64,000 nucleotides of DNA from Roseibium album (GCA_001404055.1 CXTY01000034.1:124001-188000); one strand, 5' to 3'; shown: positions 42,741 through 53,595, counted from the stretch's first letter. Numbers and translations: made by a program. The notes: generated from the sequence alone by a model not told the origin.

Positions 42741-43173
42741 GTTGCCTTTGTCTCCAGTTTTGCAAAGCCCAATCACATCACAATCGCGCGTGAGATCAAC
42801 TTACAATTTGGCAAAACTGGCGACCAGTTGGACTTCTCATCGTCAAAACAGCGACAAGTTGGGACTTTCCACATGCCTCAGATGAGCGCACATGCAGACC
42901 TGGATCAAACAAGCGGTTGAATGCTGCAATGGCAATTACGGCGAGCGCATTGTCATCCCAGTTTGGCGCAGCCAAGACCGGGATCCAGTACTCCGCAGTG
43001 TTTGTGTGCACTGGGTCCCTGCATTAGCAGGGATGACAACATACTGGCCGTGAGGTGCGACATCAGATCTTATCAGGCACAGCTTGCCGAGAGTGGAGAA
43101 ATGCAGCCTAGTGATCCGGTTCGCAACGCATTTGACAGGGATGACGGATCAAAAGCTCGCTCCCAAACAAATT
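42741..43173. other. Intergenic region with one repeat element
   Basis: Apart from the palindromic repeat at 42950-43039 nothing is recognised. It separates the Tat protein and the knottin-like gene, which are both on the minus strand. Confidence 0.4.
42950..43039. repeat. Palindromic intergenic repeat, family TTGTCATCCC
   Basis: A 90-bp element with the same perfect 10-bp inverted ends as 8782-8918 (TTGTCATCCC / GGGATGACAA) and similar internal G+C-rich hairpins. Confidence 0.8.
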
Positions 43174-43530
43174 CTACTTTGTGCACCCGTTCACATCGGC
43201 AGCGCAGTAAAAACCGTCGGAAGAGTTACCGCAGCAATATGTGAAACCGGATTCATTGCAGTAGTAGTTCGACGACCCGCACCGTCCAGCGACCTGAATA
43301 AGCGGAGCAGGATCAGGCCCGTTGTCCAACACGAACTCCGGTGTCGAGATCCGGGGTGACATATTTGGCAAGACGGGAACTTCAAGATCCGTGTGCAGGT
43401 TTGCCTGAATGATTTCGACTGCCGTCATGTTAGCGCCAGTGCGGGCGTTGAAGGGATCTGCGGATGCCGGGGCAATAAATCCGAAGGCAATTACAACCGA
43501 GGTAATATTTAGCGAAATCCGGGCGTTCAT
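43174..43530 (-). CDS. Secreted protein with a knottin-like six-cysteine C terminus
   Basis: A 118-residue protein: signal peptide (MNARISLNITSVVIAFGFIAPASAD), a linker of about 55 residues, and a C-terminal cysteine module (residues 84-116). Cysteines are at 84, 91, 99, 100, 109 and 116: the pattern C-x6-C-x7-CC-x8-C-x6-C of inhibitor cystine knots. No other cysteine occurs in the protein. The ATG at 43530 follows GGAGAGG. Function is unknown; eukaryotic knottins of this pattern are toxins or protease inhibitors, but that does not transfer to a bacterial gene without evidence. Confidence 0.7.
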   Translation of the reverse strand: MNARISLNITSVVIAFGFIAPASADPFNARTGANMTAVEIIQANLHTDLEVPVLPNMSPRISTPEFVLDNGPDPAPLIQVAGRCGSSNYYCNESGFTYCCGNSSDGFYCAADVNGCTK

Positions 43531-43848
43531 CTCTCGCCTCTCCCCTGCGCAAGATGGTGTTTTCTCATGTGCGACCGATGAAGCAGAATAGTAGCACAAA
43601 ACCGGTAGTTCGAACATTCCCTGATCTGCCCGGTAGTCGAGAAACGCTAGATCGGATGCCCTTTAACAGACTAGGCGTTCAGTCCTGTTTTTTGCCAACA
43701 CCAGGAAATATTGCGACTCTGGTGGACCTGACAGCGGAGGGACTTCCTGACACCTTACTGTCAGGAGACTGGCAGGAAGTGGCAGAAAGTGGAACAAAGC
43801 CGCAACCCACCTCTTTCCTCGCGCGTGGAACCAGACCATATTGCGCTC
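43531..43848. other. Promoter region upstream of uvrB
   Basis: No gene recognised. A 7-bp hairpin (CCTGACA / TGTCAGG, near 43747-43766) is visible. I found no good alphaproteobacterial LexA box (GTTC-N7-GTTC); the nearest match, near the GTTCAG at 43678, has only one intact half. Confidence 0.4.
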
Positions 43849-46806
<2,958 letters not shown>

Positions 46807-46835
46807 TTTGTTCCACCGCTCTGGAAATGATTGGA

Positions 46836-46854
46836 CCCCGGATCAAGTCCGGGG
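46836..46854. repeat. Short repeat hairpin CCCCGGA/TCCGGGG
   Basis: A perfect 7-bp palindromic hairpin, 29 bp after uvrB, followed by GTGACAT. It matches the arms of other elements in this region and may serve as the uvrB stop structure. Confidence 0.6.
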
Positions 46855-46912
46855 TGACATCTGTGTTTTAGCCCCCACACTTTTCAACGCACCCAGGCCA
46901 TCCACATCTACC

Positions 46913-47104
46913 GTCATTCCGGACAGCGTGGCGCAAAGCGGCATCGCGTGATCCGGAATCCAGAATCCAGATATGAGTGCGAGTGCAGCGAGCTCCGATA
47001 TCATTGGCGCTCTCAGAATTGGGTTGAAGGCGCGCCTATGGCGCAAATGATGTCTGGACTCCGGATCTGGCCATGCAGCTTCGCTGCAGACCGTCCGGAA
47101 TGAC
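46913..47104. repeat. Palindromic repeat, family GTCATTCCGGAC
   Basis: A 192-bp element with perfect 12-bp inverted ends (GTCATTCCGGAC / GTCCGGAATGAC). Its right half (GATGTCTGGACTCCGGATC, then CATGCAGCTTCGCTGCAG) is repeated at 48511-48714. Confidence 0.8.
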
Positions 47105-47385
47105 ATCAGTGTTGTTGTATCTCCTCTGCTTCCACCTTGCCTTTTATCCGGCTAATCTTTCTCGCGTGCAGCACAAGGAGGCGATCAATGCGGGCAGTTC
47201 TGGCAATTCTCGGAGCCATCGTCGGGGCGGTAGTTGGTTACATCGCCGCATTTGTTGTCGTCTACCCGATCCTCGTCGCCATCGAGGGCCGCGACATGAA
47301 TGGTGGCATTGCCATGGGGGTTGCAGTAACCGACGGGCCGCTGATGGCCATCATCACGGCCATTGCCTCCCTGTTTCTGGTCCTC
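47031..47385. repeat. Direct duplication, copy 1
   Basis: This segment is nearly identical to 48642-48996: the right half of one palindromic repeat, a spacer, a ribosome-binding site and the first two thirds of a small membrane gene. Weaker similarity continues to about 47466. Confidence 0.85.
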
Positions 47386-47511
47386 AAGTTGGTGAAGCCG
47401 AAGGCGCAACCCGCACCGGAGCCTGATCCGAACGAGGCCTATTTCCGCCCAACACCAGGCAAAAGCACACTGGTTAACTTTCACATCGAAAAAAACAATC
47501 AAGAGCAATAG
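47188..47511 (+). CDS. Small membrane protein, duplicated and C-terminally truncated copy
   Basis: A 107-residue protein: two hydrophobic segments (VLAILGAIVGAVVGYIAAFVVVYPILVAI and GPLMAIITAIASLFLVLKL) and a Pro-rich cytoplasmic part ending NEAYFRPTPGKS. It then leaves the sequence of its paralogue at 48799-49179, which continues with a third helix, and ends TLVNFHIEKNNQEQ. The GGAGG before the ATG is kept in both copies. The change point lies about 25 residues before the stop. It is probably a truncated duplicate, possibly still expressed. Confidence 0.75.
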   Translation: MRAVLAILGAIVGAVVGYIAAFVVVYPILVAIEGRDMNGGIAMGVAVTDGPLMAIITAIASLFLVLKLVKPKAQPAPEPDPNEAYFRPTPGKSTLVNFHIEKNNQEQ

Positions 47512-47521
47512 ACAGAACTGT

Positions 47522-47572
47522 CTCCTTAACCCTAGGTTTAGGAGACTTTGCGGATCAACAGAGGCTCCTAAA
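47522..47572 (+). promoter_or_regulatory. Mutually exclusive hairpins upstream of the SPOR gene
   Basis: CTCCTTAACC-CTA-GGTTTAGGAG (47522-47544, one mismatch) and TTTAGGAG...CTCCTAAA (47537-47572) share the arm TTTAGGAG, so only one can form. The second ends 7 bp before the ATG of the SPOR-domain gene. Alternative folds like this can control expression, but no ligand or role is known. Confidence 0.35.
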
Positions 47573-47578
47573 TCACAA

Positions 47579-48196
47579 ATGAGCAACGAAAATGAGAAAG
47601 CCAATATTTTCGGACTAAAGATCGAAGGAAAAACAACAGCGTTGACTTTAGGGTTTGTCGCTATTGTGGCGATGCTTATTTTTGCTTTGTTTCCACGGGT
47701 CCAGGCCAGCTTAGTTTGCATTTTTACAGATGGAGGGGAATGCTCAACCTTCCGAGGATCCAAAGTCGATGGCGATGGTGGCGTTACTCCAACGCCAAAT
47801 ACAGGCCCGGAAAACCCAACGACAACCCATGGTCCAAAGCCAAGCGAGCCGACTCAACCTAATACCGAATCGGGTTCCGAAGGCCAAGGCGATGGTAGTG
47901 GAGCGGTTATTCCGCTAGAAGAACCTCAAAAGCCTCCCAAATTAGCAAAAGATTTTTTTATTCAGATTTTTTCTGACAAATCAGATGCCTTCGCGCTGAA
48001 TTACCTAAATGAATTCAGAGAAAAATACCCTGCGGTTGCTTCTCAATACGTATGGCAAATTCGAGCAAAGTCGATTAACGGTTCAACTTATTACCGCGTT
48101 CAAACCGGTGGTTTCGAAAGCGAAGAAACTGCAAAAGATCAATGTGCCAAAATAAAAAAGGCCACCGAATTTGATTGCGTGGTTTCAGTGCCATGA
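47579..48196 (+). CDS. SPOR-domain inner-membrane protein
   Basis: A 205-residue protein: short cytoplasmic N terminus, one membrane helix (TTALTLGFVAIVAMLIFALFP, about 20-40), a Pro/Thr/Gly-rich periplasmic linker (about 60-120), and a C-terminal SPOR domain (FFIQIFSDKSDAFALNYLNEF to the end) containing YYRVQTGGFESEETA. SPOR domains bind denuded septal peptidoglycan. Four cysteines occur, two in CIFTDGGEC. The gene is A+T-richer than its surroundings and sits between the two duplicated copies, so it may be an insertion. Confidence 0.82.
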   Translation: MSNENEKANIFGLKIEGKTTALTLGFVAIVAMLIFALFPRVQASLVCIFTDGGECSTFRGSKVDGDGGVTPTPNTGPENPTTTHGPKPSEPTQPNTESGSEGQGDGSGAVIPLEEPQKPPKLAKDFFIQIFSDKSDAFALNYLNEFREKYPAVASQYVWQIRAKSINGSTYYRVQTGGFESEETAKDQCAKIKKATEFDCVVSVP

Positions 48197-48339
48197 ATTG
48201 CGTTTATTAACTATCTAATTGTGCGCAAAGAAAAGTAGGCGACTTAACATTGACCCCACAGGAGTTTTGGATCCGAAAAGTCCTCGGTTTAAGTCCATAT
48301 TGATGCCGTAGGTGGTGAAAATCTGGTTTCCGTTCTGAA

Positions 48340-48477
48340 GTCATCCTCGACTTGATCGGGGATCCAATCCACGTCGATACTTGTTATACGGAAATTGATT
48401 GGGTCGAGCTCGGCCACTTTGTGCGAAAGAGGAAACTCTCTGGAAACCAATGGTTCCCCGATCAAGTCGGGGATGAC
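48340..48477. repeat. Palindromic repeat, family GTCATC...GATCGGGGATCC
   Basis: A 138-bp element with long near-perfect inverted arms: GTCATCCTCGACTTGATCGG at the left, and CCCCGATCAAGTCGGGGATG inside GTTCCCCGATCAAGTCGG on the right. The same arm occurs as a solo hairpin at 49241-49262. Confidence 0.75.
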
Positions 48478-48510
48478 CGCAAACAGCAAAAAGCCATTCG
48501 CACTTGCACA

Positions 48511-48714
48511 TCATTCCGGACAGCGTGGCGTGCGAGCACCATCGCGTAATCGGGAACATGTACCCGGCTTGAACGGGTATCCAGCTGACAGCGCGAGAAT
48601 AGCGAGCTCCGGTTTCCTTATAAAGTTTGCTTACATTCGGCCGCGCCTATGGCGCAAATGATGTCTGGACTCCGGATCTGGCCATGCAGCTTCGCTGCAG
48701 ACCGTCCGGAATGA
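48511..48714. repeat. Palindromic repeat, family TCATTCCGGAC (second copy)
   Basis: A second copy of the 46913-47104 element with ends TCATTCCGGA / TCCGGAATGA. It is part of a duplicated block whose right half is shared with copy 1. Confidence 0.75.
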
Positions 48715-48996
48715 AAACAGTGTTGTTGTATCTCCTCTGCTTCCACCTTGCTTTTTATCCGGCTAGTCTTTCTCGCGTGCAGCACTAGGAGGCGATCAAT
48801 GCGGGCAGTTTTGGCAATTCTCGGAGCCATCGTCGGGGCGGTAGTTGGTTACATCGCCGCATTTGTTGTCGTCTATCCGATCCTCGTCGCCATCGAGGGC
48901 CGCGACATGAATGGTGGCATTGCCATGGGGGTTGCATTAACCGTCGGGCCACTGATGGCCATCATCACAGCCATTGCTTCCCTGTTTCTGATCCTG
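48642..48996. repeat. Direct duplication, copy 2
   Basis: Nearly identical to 47031-47385. This copy carries the full-length version of the small membrane gene. Confidence 0.85.
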
Positions 48997-49179
48997 CGGC
49001 TTATGCCACCGAAAACCCGGCCCGAAGCCGTGGCCGCCCCTGATCCCGATGAAGACCCGGACGAAGCCTATTTCAGGCCGCCGCCAGGGAAAAGTTCCGG
49101 TCCCGACACCCAGACCCTGATTGCAATCGGTGTGGTTGTGGTCCTGATTATTGCCGGTGTGATCTGGTGGAATGGGTAA
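48799..49179 (+). CDS. Small membrane protein with three TM segments, full-length paralogue
   Basis: A 126-residue protein. TM1 and TM2 are nearly identical to those of the copy at 47188. The middle is longer (PPKTRPEAVAAPDPDEDPDEAYFRPPPGKSSGPDTQT), and a third helix follows (LIAIGVVVVLIIAGVIWWNG). GGAGG precedes the ATG. No family is recognised. This is probably the parental form, since the other copy loses the last helix. Confidence 0.75.
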   Translation: MRAVLAILGAIVGAVVGYIAAFVVVYPILVAIEGRDMNGGIAMGVALTVGPLMAIITAIASLFLILRLMPPKTRPEAVAAPDPDEDPDEAYFRPPPGKSSGPDTQTLIAIGVVVVLIIAGVIWWNG

Positions 49180-49240
49180 TCGTGCGATCGCTTAAAGTAC
49201 CACCGGGGTCAAATTATCGCTGCTCTGGAAACGAATAGAT

Positions 49241-49262
49241 CCCCGATCAAGTCGGGGATGAC
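49241..49262. repeat. Solo repeat hairpin (GATCAAGTC family)
   Basis: CCCCGATCAAGTCGGGG is a palindromic hairpin identical to an arm of the element at 48340. Probably a deletion remnant. Confidence 0.65.
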
Positions 49263-49370
49263 CACTGTAAGTTTCGCGGTGTCTGCAAATCAAAACCAAC
49301 GCGTCAATTTGTTCACAGGCGTTAAATCCGAAAATGGACCGACGCCTTCCGTTTGCCTCCGTCAAGCGCC

Positions 49371-49433
49371 GTCCCGGACTTGATCCGGGACCTATGCAAA
49401 TGACGCCCTGCAGACCCCGGCTCAGGGCCGGGG
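49371..49433. repeat. Two adjacent repeat hairpins
   Basis: GTCCCGGACTTGATCCGGGAC (49371-49391) and a CCCCGGC / GCCGGGG hairpin (49415-49433). Both resemble arms of the neighbouring families. Confidence 0.65.
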
Positions 49434-49488
49434 AAGCCAGTTACAGCCCCTGTTCAGCGCCTGATCGCTCAGGCGCGCTAACGAGGAT

Positions 49489-49662
49489 TCAAATTCCCTT
49501 GAACAGCACACCCGCCGCAAGGACAACATAGGAGGCAACCAAAATCCAGATCGTCGCAATGCCGACGCTTGGTACCGCGACGCCCGCAAGCGGCAAGACA
49601 GCAAAGATGAAGAGAACAACTGAAATCAGGAATACAATAAAGGAAGGTGCTGAAAGTCTCAT
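49489..49662 (-). CDS. Small membrane protein of 57 residues
   Basis: A short gene: MRLSAPSFIVFLISVVLFIF, then AVLPLAGVAVP, then a second helix (ATIWILVASYVVLAAGVLF) ending KGI. Two helices joined by a Pro/Gly turn. The ATG follows GGAAAC. Small two-helix proteins of this kind recur in Rhizobiales, though I cannot name a family. It reads towards the repeat region. Confidence 0.65.
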   Translation of the reverse strand: MRLSAPSFIVFLISVVLFIFAVLPLAGVAVPSVGIATIWILVASYVVLAAGVLFKGI

Positions 49663-49950
49663 CGGAGTTTCCTATGTTTTATGTGGCGCGTTTCGGATCG
49701 AGAGACACTGCAGTCGTGATGTTGCTCAATCCGAATGTTCATTCCGGTCCATCCCGCCGGCGCCACCACCAATCTGCCGACAGTTGCGAAAACAAGACCC
49801 TCCAAGAGCAGGATTGTCAACGCTGGATAGGTATTTTTGACGAGGCAGATACCCGGTAACAACAAACACGCCAATTGACTTCCCAAATTCCCACGCCATT
49901 CTGATTTGAAACGCCACGAATACTCGTTGGCGCAGCCAGAGGGGGCTGGT

Positions 49951-51162
49951 TTGAATAATCGATTTCTGTGTTCCGCCTGTTTTTCCATACTTGTTTCCGG
50001 CCTCGCTTCAGGAAGCGCATCCGCGGAGCTTGCCAAGACGAGCTATGCCGACTGGACGGTGCAATGTGACGACAAGAATTACTGCATAGCCGAGACCAGT
50101 ACCAAAGGCTCCAACGGCGAGGCTTTTCGTCTGAAGATCGAGCGCGGCGCCAAGGCAGGTAGCGAGGTCTATGTCACCTACCGACCGAAAACCGCATTGG
50201 AAGTCGGCACACGTGCGCGGATCGAGATTGAAGGCAAGGTAGACAACTATGGCTTCTTCGGTCTTGCCGACAAAATCTACACCGGCAACGAAATGACCTT
50301 CGGCGGGCCTGCCAACCGGGACCTTTTGGCGAACCTTCGGCTTGGCCAGAAGGCTGCCATCCAGATCGAATTCGGCGGTTCTGCCGGAACGCTGACCTAT
50401 CAGGTTTCCCTCAAGGGTATGGTCCACGCGCTACTGAAAATGGACGAGGAGCAGGACCGCGTCGGCAGATTGGATGCTGTTGTCGCCTGGGGCGGTGTAA
50501 CTGCCGGTGAAGAAATCGACATTTCGGCAACATCGGCACCGCCGACACCTTCAAGTTCAGCCGCACAATCCGACGTAGCCGCCGCTTCTGCGTCCGGGGA
50601 AGAAACGTCCGCCTCCCGCGCCGAGCCACCGCCTGCCCCAAGAGCCGAAGCCAGGGATACGAACGACCCGACAAGTAATCTGGTCTATTCACTCAACGAT
50701 ATTCCGGACTCAATTCAGATGATGGGATACAGGGTGCTCGACTGTCAGCTGGACGAGGCCGTCCCAGCTTTTGGTGCACAATATTTCGCGGCAGGCGACG
50801 TCGAAATCTGGATCGTGCCGTGTCAGATGGCCGATGCCAACGTGCCCTACTACATGGCAACGCATATTCCCTTTAACCCGTCGCTTGACGAATGGCAGGA
50901 ATTTGAAACGCCGCCGGATTTCAACCAGCCCAACCATGCGCTGGTCAACAACCTGTTCTACGACCAAGATACAGAGCAAGTCACCGGCACCACCTATTTC
51001 TCGCCTAACTACGACTGCGGCACCTTCGAACGCCACGAAATTGAAGCGGAGTCTGGCAAATACACGCTGATGGAATATCTGGAAAAAACAGATTGCGACG
51101 GTGTGACAGGTCCAGCTGAAGGTTGGCCGCTGAAGTGGACGATTGATGAGATGGGTGGGTGA
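49951..51162 (+). CDS. Secreted IalB/DUF1176-like protein
   Basis: A 403-residue exported protein. TTG 49951 with AGAGGGGG upstream gives the signal peptide LNNRFLCSACFSILVSGLASGSASA; an upstream in-frame ATG at 49906 is possible. The N-terminal domain (about 30-185, YADWTVQCDDKNYCIAETS) looks like invasion-associated locus B. A Ser/Ala/Pro linker (about 190-235) follows, then a C-terminal DUF1176-like domain with cysteine pairs (LDCQL, VPCQM, NYDCG, TDCDG). Disulfide-bonded envelope protein; function unknown. Confidence 0.75.
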   Translation: MNNRFLCSACFSILVSGLASGSASAELAKTSYADWTVQCDDKNYCIAETSTKGSNGEAFRLKIERGAKAGSEVYVTYRPKTALEVGTRARIEIEGKVDNYGFFGLADKIYTGNEMTFGGPANRDLLANLRLGQKAAIQIEFGGSAGTLTYQVSLKGMVHALLKMDEEQDRVGRLDAVVAWGGVTAGEEIDISATSAPPTPSSSAAQSDVAAASASGEETSASRAEPPPAPRAEARDTNDPTSNLVYSLNDIPDSIQMMGYRVLDCQLDEAVPAFGAQYFAAGDVEIWIVPCQMADANVPYYMATHIPFNPSLDEWQEFETPPDFNQPNHALVNNLFYDQDTEQVTGTTYFSPNYDCGTFERHEIEAESGKYTLMEYLEKTDCDGVTGPAEGWPLKWTIDEMGG

Positions 51163-51217
51163 GCAGCATAACGATCACATCGATGTATTCGGGCTCGCCA
51201 TCGCTCGCATATAACCC

Positions 51218-51360
51218 TGGATTCCGGATCACGCGATGGCGCGTTGCGCCACGCTGTCCGGAATGACGAACGGTAAAGAACTACAAATTCTTTCGTCATT
51301 CCAGACAAGTGCAGCAGAGCTGCACGCAGATCTGGAATCCAGACATCAGCGTGAGCGAAT
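51218..51360. repeat. Palindromic repeat pair upstream of the GIY-YIG gene
   Basis: Two joined units: one with ends GATTCCGGATC / GTCCGGAATGAC, and one starting GTCATTCCAGACAAGTGCAG that contains the perfect hairpin GTGCAGC-AGA-GCTGCAC and ends with ATCCAGACATCAGCGTGAGC. The same two units, in the same order, lie on the other side of the GIY-YIG gene. Confidence 0.8.
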
Positions 51361-51408
51361 GCGAACACTTCATTTCAATTTAACCGCCTGCAATCAAAAC
51401 AAACCCGT

Positions 51409-51681
51409 TTACGCCAAGTCACACCAATCGGGATTACTCTCTTCGATCAAGTCGATTTTCCAAGCCCGATTCCAGCCCTTCAGCTGCTTCTCACGGATGA
51501 TTGCCTCATCAGTTCTCTCAAAGGCTTCCGCATAAACCAAAACCGTAACGCCATATCGACTTGCGAAGCCGTCAGTCTGACCATGCTGATGCTCATAAAG
51601 ACGCCGCGGCAAGTCTGAGGTTACGCCGATGTAAAGAGTACCATTTCGACCCGACGCTAGAATGTAGACACATGCGGACAT
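51409..51681 (-). CDS. GIY-YIG nuclease-family protein
   Basis: A 90-residue single-domain protein: CVYILASGRNGTLYIGVTSDLPRRLYEHQHG carries the GIY (as VYI) and YIG (LYIG) motifs and the conserved Arg, and the second helix and Glu in EAIIREKQLKGW follow. This is the small YhbQ-like group. It is flanked by two homologous palindromic repeats, a common setting for these genes in alphaproteobacteria. Activity on DNA is likely but unproven here. Confidence 0.9.
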   Translation of the reverse strand: MSACVYILASGRNGTLYIGVTSDLPRRLYEHQHGQTDGFASRYGVTVLVYAEAFERTDEAIIREKQLKGWNRAWKIDLIEESNPDWCDLA

Positions 51682-51767
51682 GGTTCAACTTTTGCGTGCG
51701 CTCCACGCTTTAGCAATACAAATTTGGTCTTGAAAGAACTTGGGCCGCGCGAACGCGCGAAATATAT

Positions 51768-51903
51768 CTGGATTCCGGATCAGCATTCGGCTCCGCCTCA
51801 TTTGTCCGGAATGACTACAGAAAAGACAAAAACTTGTTCGTCATTCCAGACAAGTGCAGCAGAGCTGCACGCAGATCTGGTATCCAGACATCAGCGTGAG
51901 CGA
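51768..51903. repeat. Palindromic repeat pair downstream of the GIY-YIG gene
   Basis: The homologue of 51218-51360 in the same orientation: the left unit is diverged, and the right unit (CATTCCAGACAAGTGCAGCA to CATCAGCGTGAGCGAA) is almost identical. Confidence 0.8.
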
Positions 51904-51958
51904 ACGCGAACACTTCTTTTTTCTCTCATTCTAATTCACTCGGAACAAAGGCCTGCGT

Positions 51959-52333
51959 TCACCCACCATCCCCGAACAACCCGTGAAACGTTGCGCATTG
52001 GATCATCATCACGCCGTTCATCGTGGAAGCGTTCATGTCGATGATAATTTCTGCATATTCGGTTTTGGAACCAATGATATATTCCAGGTTCTGCTTGCAT
52101 TCCTCAAAACCACCGTCAGACTCCAGCTGGATCTCATCGGACATTCCTCCTGACGGGATGACTTTCAGTGTCAGCACCCACGGATCTTCATCCACATGAT
52201 CACCCTCCGTGACGGAAAGGATGTCCTTGCCCGCAATGCGGTAGGTGATGAATTGCTGATAAGCCGACAGTGGGACTGCCGTGACTGATGCCAAAATCAA
52301 GATGGCAAGAAACAAGATCAGAAATTGTCGCAT
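51959..52333 (-). CDS. Secreted protein, unknown
   Basis: A 124-residue protein with a signal peptide (MRQFLILFLAILILASVTAVPLSAYQQ). The mature part has two cysteines (ECKQN, IQCATF), probably a disulfide, and an immunoglobulin-like beta pattern (WVLTLKVIPSGG). No family is recognised. The ATG at 52333 has a GGGGCG-like site. Confidence 0.65.
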   Translation of the reverse strand: MRQFLILFLAILILASVTAVPLSAYQQFITYRIAGKDILSVTEGDHVDEDPWVLTLKVIPSGGMSDEIQLESDGGFEECKQNLEYIIGSKTEYAEIIIDMNASTMNGVMMIQCATFHGLFGDGG

Positions 52334-52593
52334 TATTCGCCCCGGAAATTTTTCTAGATATCGAGATTCAAGTTTCGGCGTATTCCGCCAGCAGCGTCAA
52401 TCCAATTCAACAACGTCATTAAGACAGAACCTTGCACGTCCCAATGCTTGGCCATTTCCCATCTGCCCCGAGCACCCAAAAAGTCGACCCTCTATAAATG
52501 AGAATAATTTGCCAAGACTGGTAAAGCGCCATACTGGAAGAACAGTCCTTCTGAATTCAGGGTTCGGACCTTGAGATATGCACGAGACACAAG

Positions 52594-53595
52594 ATGCAAT
52601 TAAAATCCCTCTGCCAAAGTGCGTTGGCGCTATCAGTGCTCCTGCTGCCAGCCATGTCTGAAGCAGCCGACTTCCGGGTGCCAGCAGAATGGGAACCCCA
52701 GGGAGCCATCTGGATGCAATGGCCCGGACACTACGAAGCTCAGCTGCGACCCGCGTTTGCCGAGATCATCCGGTCAGTTCAGTCCCATGAACCAGTTCAT
52801 CTGCTGGCCAATTCAAAAAAGCAGCAAAAGGCGGCAGAAGCCTTTTTGGTAAAACATGCCGTCTCTCCGAAAAACATCACCTGGCACCAGATACCAGTCG
52901 ACAATGCCTGGATGCGCGACAACGGCCCCGTTTACCTGACAGACGGCACACAAACCTGGGTTCAGAATTGGGCGTTTACCGGATGGGACAACACGACCGC
53001 TGCCGATTATGAACGTGATACAAAAGTCCCTGATCACGTCGGTGCGTTGCTTGGTCTGGAAGTAGAAGATCGCTCGGATTATGTGCTTGAAAAGGGCAAT
53101 CTGGAGGTCAACGGCGAAGGCGTGGCCATGCTGGGCTGGGATTGCCAGGACGAGCGCAACCCGGACCTGCCGAAAGCAGAACACGAACGCATATTGAAAG
53201 AAGCCCTTGGCCTCACGCAGATCATCTGGTCTTACGGCCACCATCCTGATGATCTCACGACCGGGCACATCGACGGCTCGGCACGCTTTGTCAATGCAAC
53301 AACTGTCGCCATAGCAGACACCGAAGATGAAACAGAACTCAGGCTCGCCAGGGATCTTGAGGCTGCAGACTACAAGGTCGAATGGTATCCAGGCGACGTC
53401 AACTGGCTGGTCGGGGATGGCTATGTCGTTGCGCTCAGTGAACTCAGCGCCATGACCGACGCGGAACTGGAAGCACATCTGAAACGCTATTTCCCCGGCA
53501 GGCAGATTTACCTGATCGATGCCTGGTCTATCGTGGACAGCGGCGGAGGCATTCACTGCGTCACCAACGACCAGCCTGTGTTGGCCAGGCGCTGA
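52594..53595 (+). CDS. Secreted agmatine deiminase / peptidyl-arginine deiminase-like protein
   Basis: Enzymes of this family hydrolyse the guanidine group of agmatine or arginine to a citrulline-type product and ammonia. The 333-residue protein has a signal peptide (MQLKSLCQSALALSVLLLPAMSEAAD). The catalytic set is complete: AWMRDNGPVY (Asp), GHIDGSARF (His, Asp) and GGIHCVTNDQP (nucleophile Cys). Most agmatine deiminases are cytoplasmic, so export is unusual. No putrescine genes are next to it. Substrate and symbol aguA are therefore not assigned. Confidence 0.88.
   Translation: MQLKSLCQSALALSVLLLPAMSEAADFRVPAEWEPQGAIWMQWPGHYEAQLRPAFAEIIRSVQSHEPVHLLANSKKQQKAAEAFLVKHAVSPKNITWHQIPVDNAWMRDNGPVYLTDGTQTWVQNWAFTGWDNTTAADYERDTKVPDHVGALLGLEVEDRSDYVLEKGNLEVNGEGVAMLGWDCQDERNPDLPKAEHERILKEALGLTQIIWSYGHHPDDLTTGHIDGSARFVNATTVAIADTEDETELRLARDLEAADYKVEWYPGDVNWLVGDGYVVALSELSAMTDAELEAHLKRYFPGRQIYLIDAWSIVDSGGGIHCVTNDQPVLARR

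Larger units (their letters stand above)
48197..48798. other. Repeat-filled intergenic region
   Basis: No genes. It contains the two palindromic elements at 48340 and 48511 and the start of duplication copy 2. Confidence 0.6.
49180..49488. other. Intergenic region with repeat fragments
   Basis: Only hairpin fragments of the palindromic families are seen, at 49241-49262 and 49371-49433. No gene is recognised. Confidence 0.5.

Noticed and set aside
43531..43848. LexA/SOS box for uvrB
   Set aside because: No GTTC-N7-GTTC pair; only one half is intact, so SOS control cannot be claimed.
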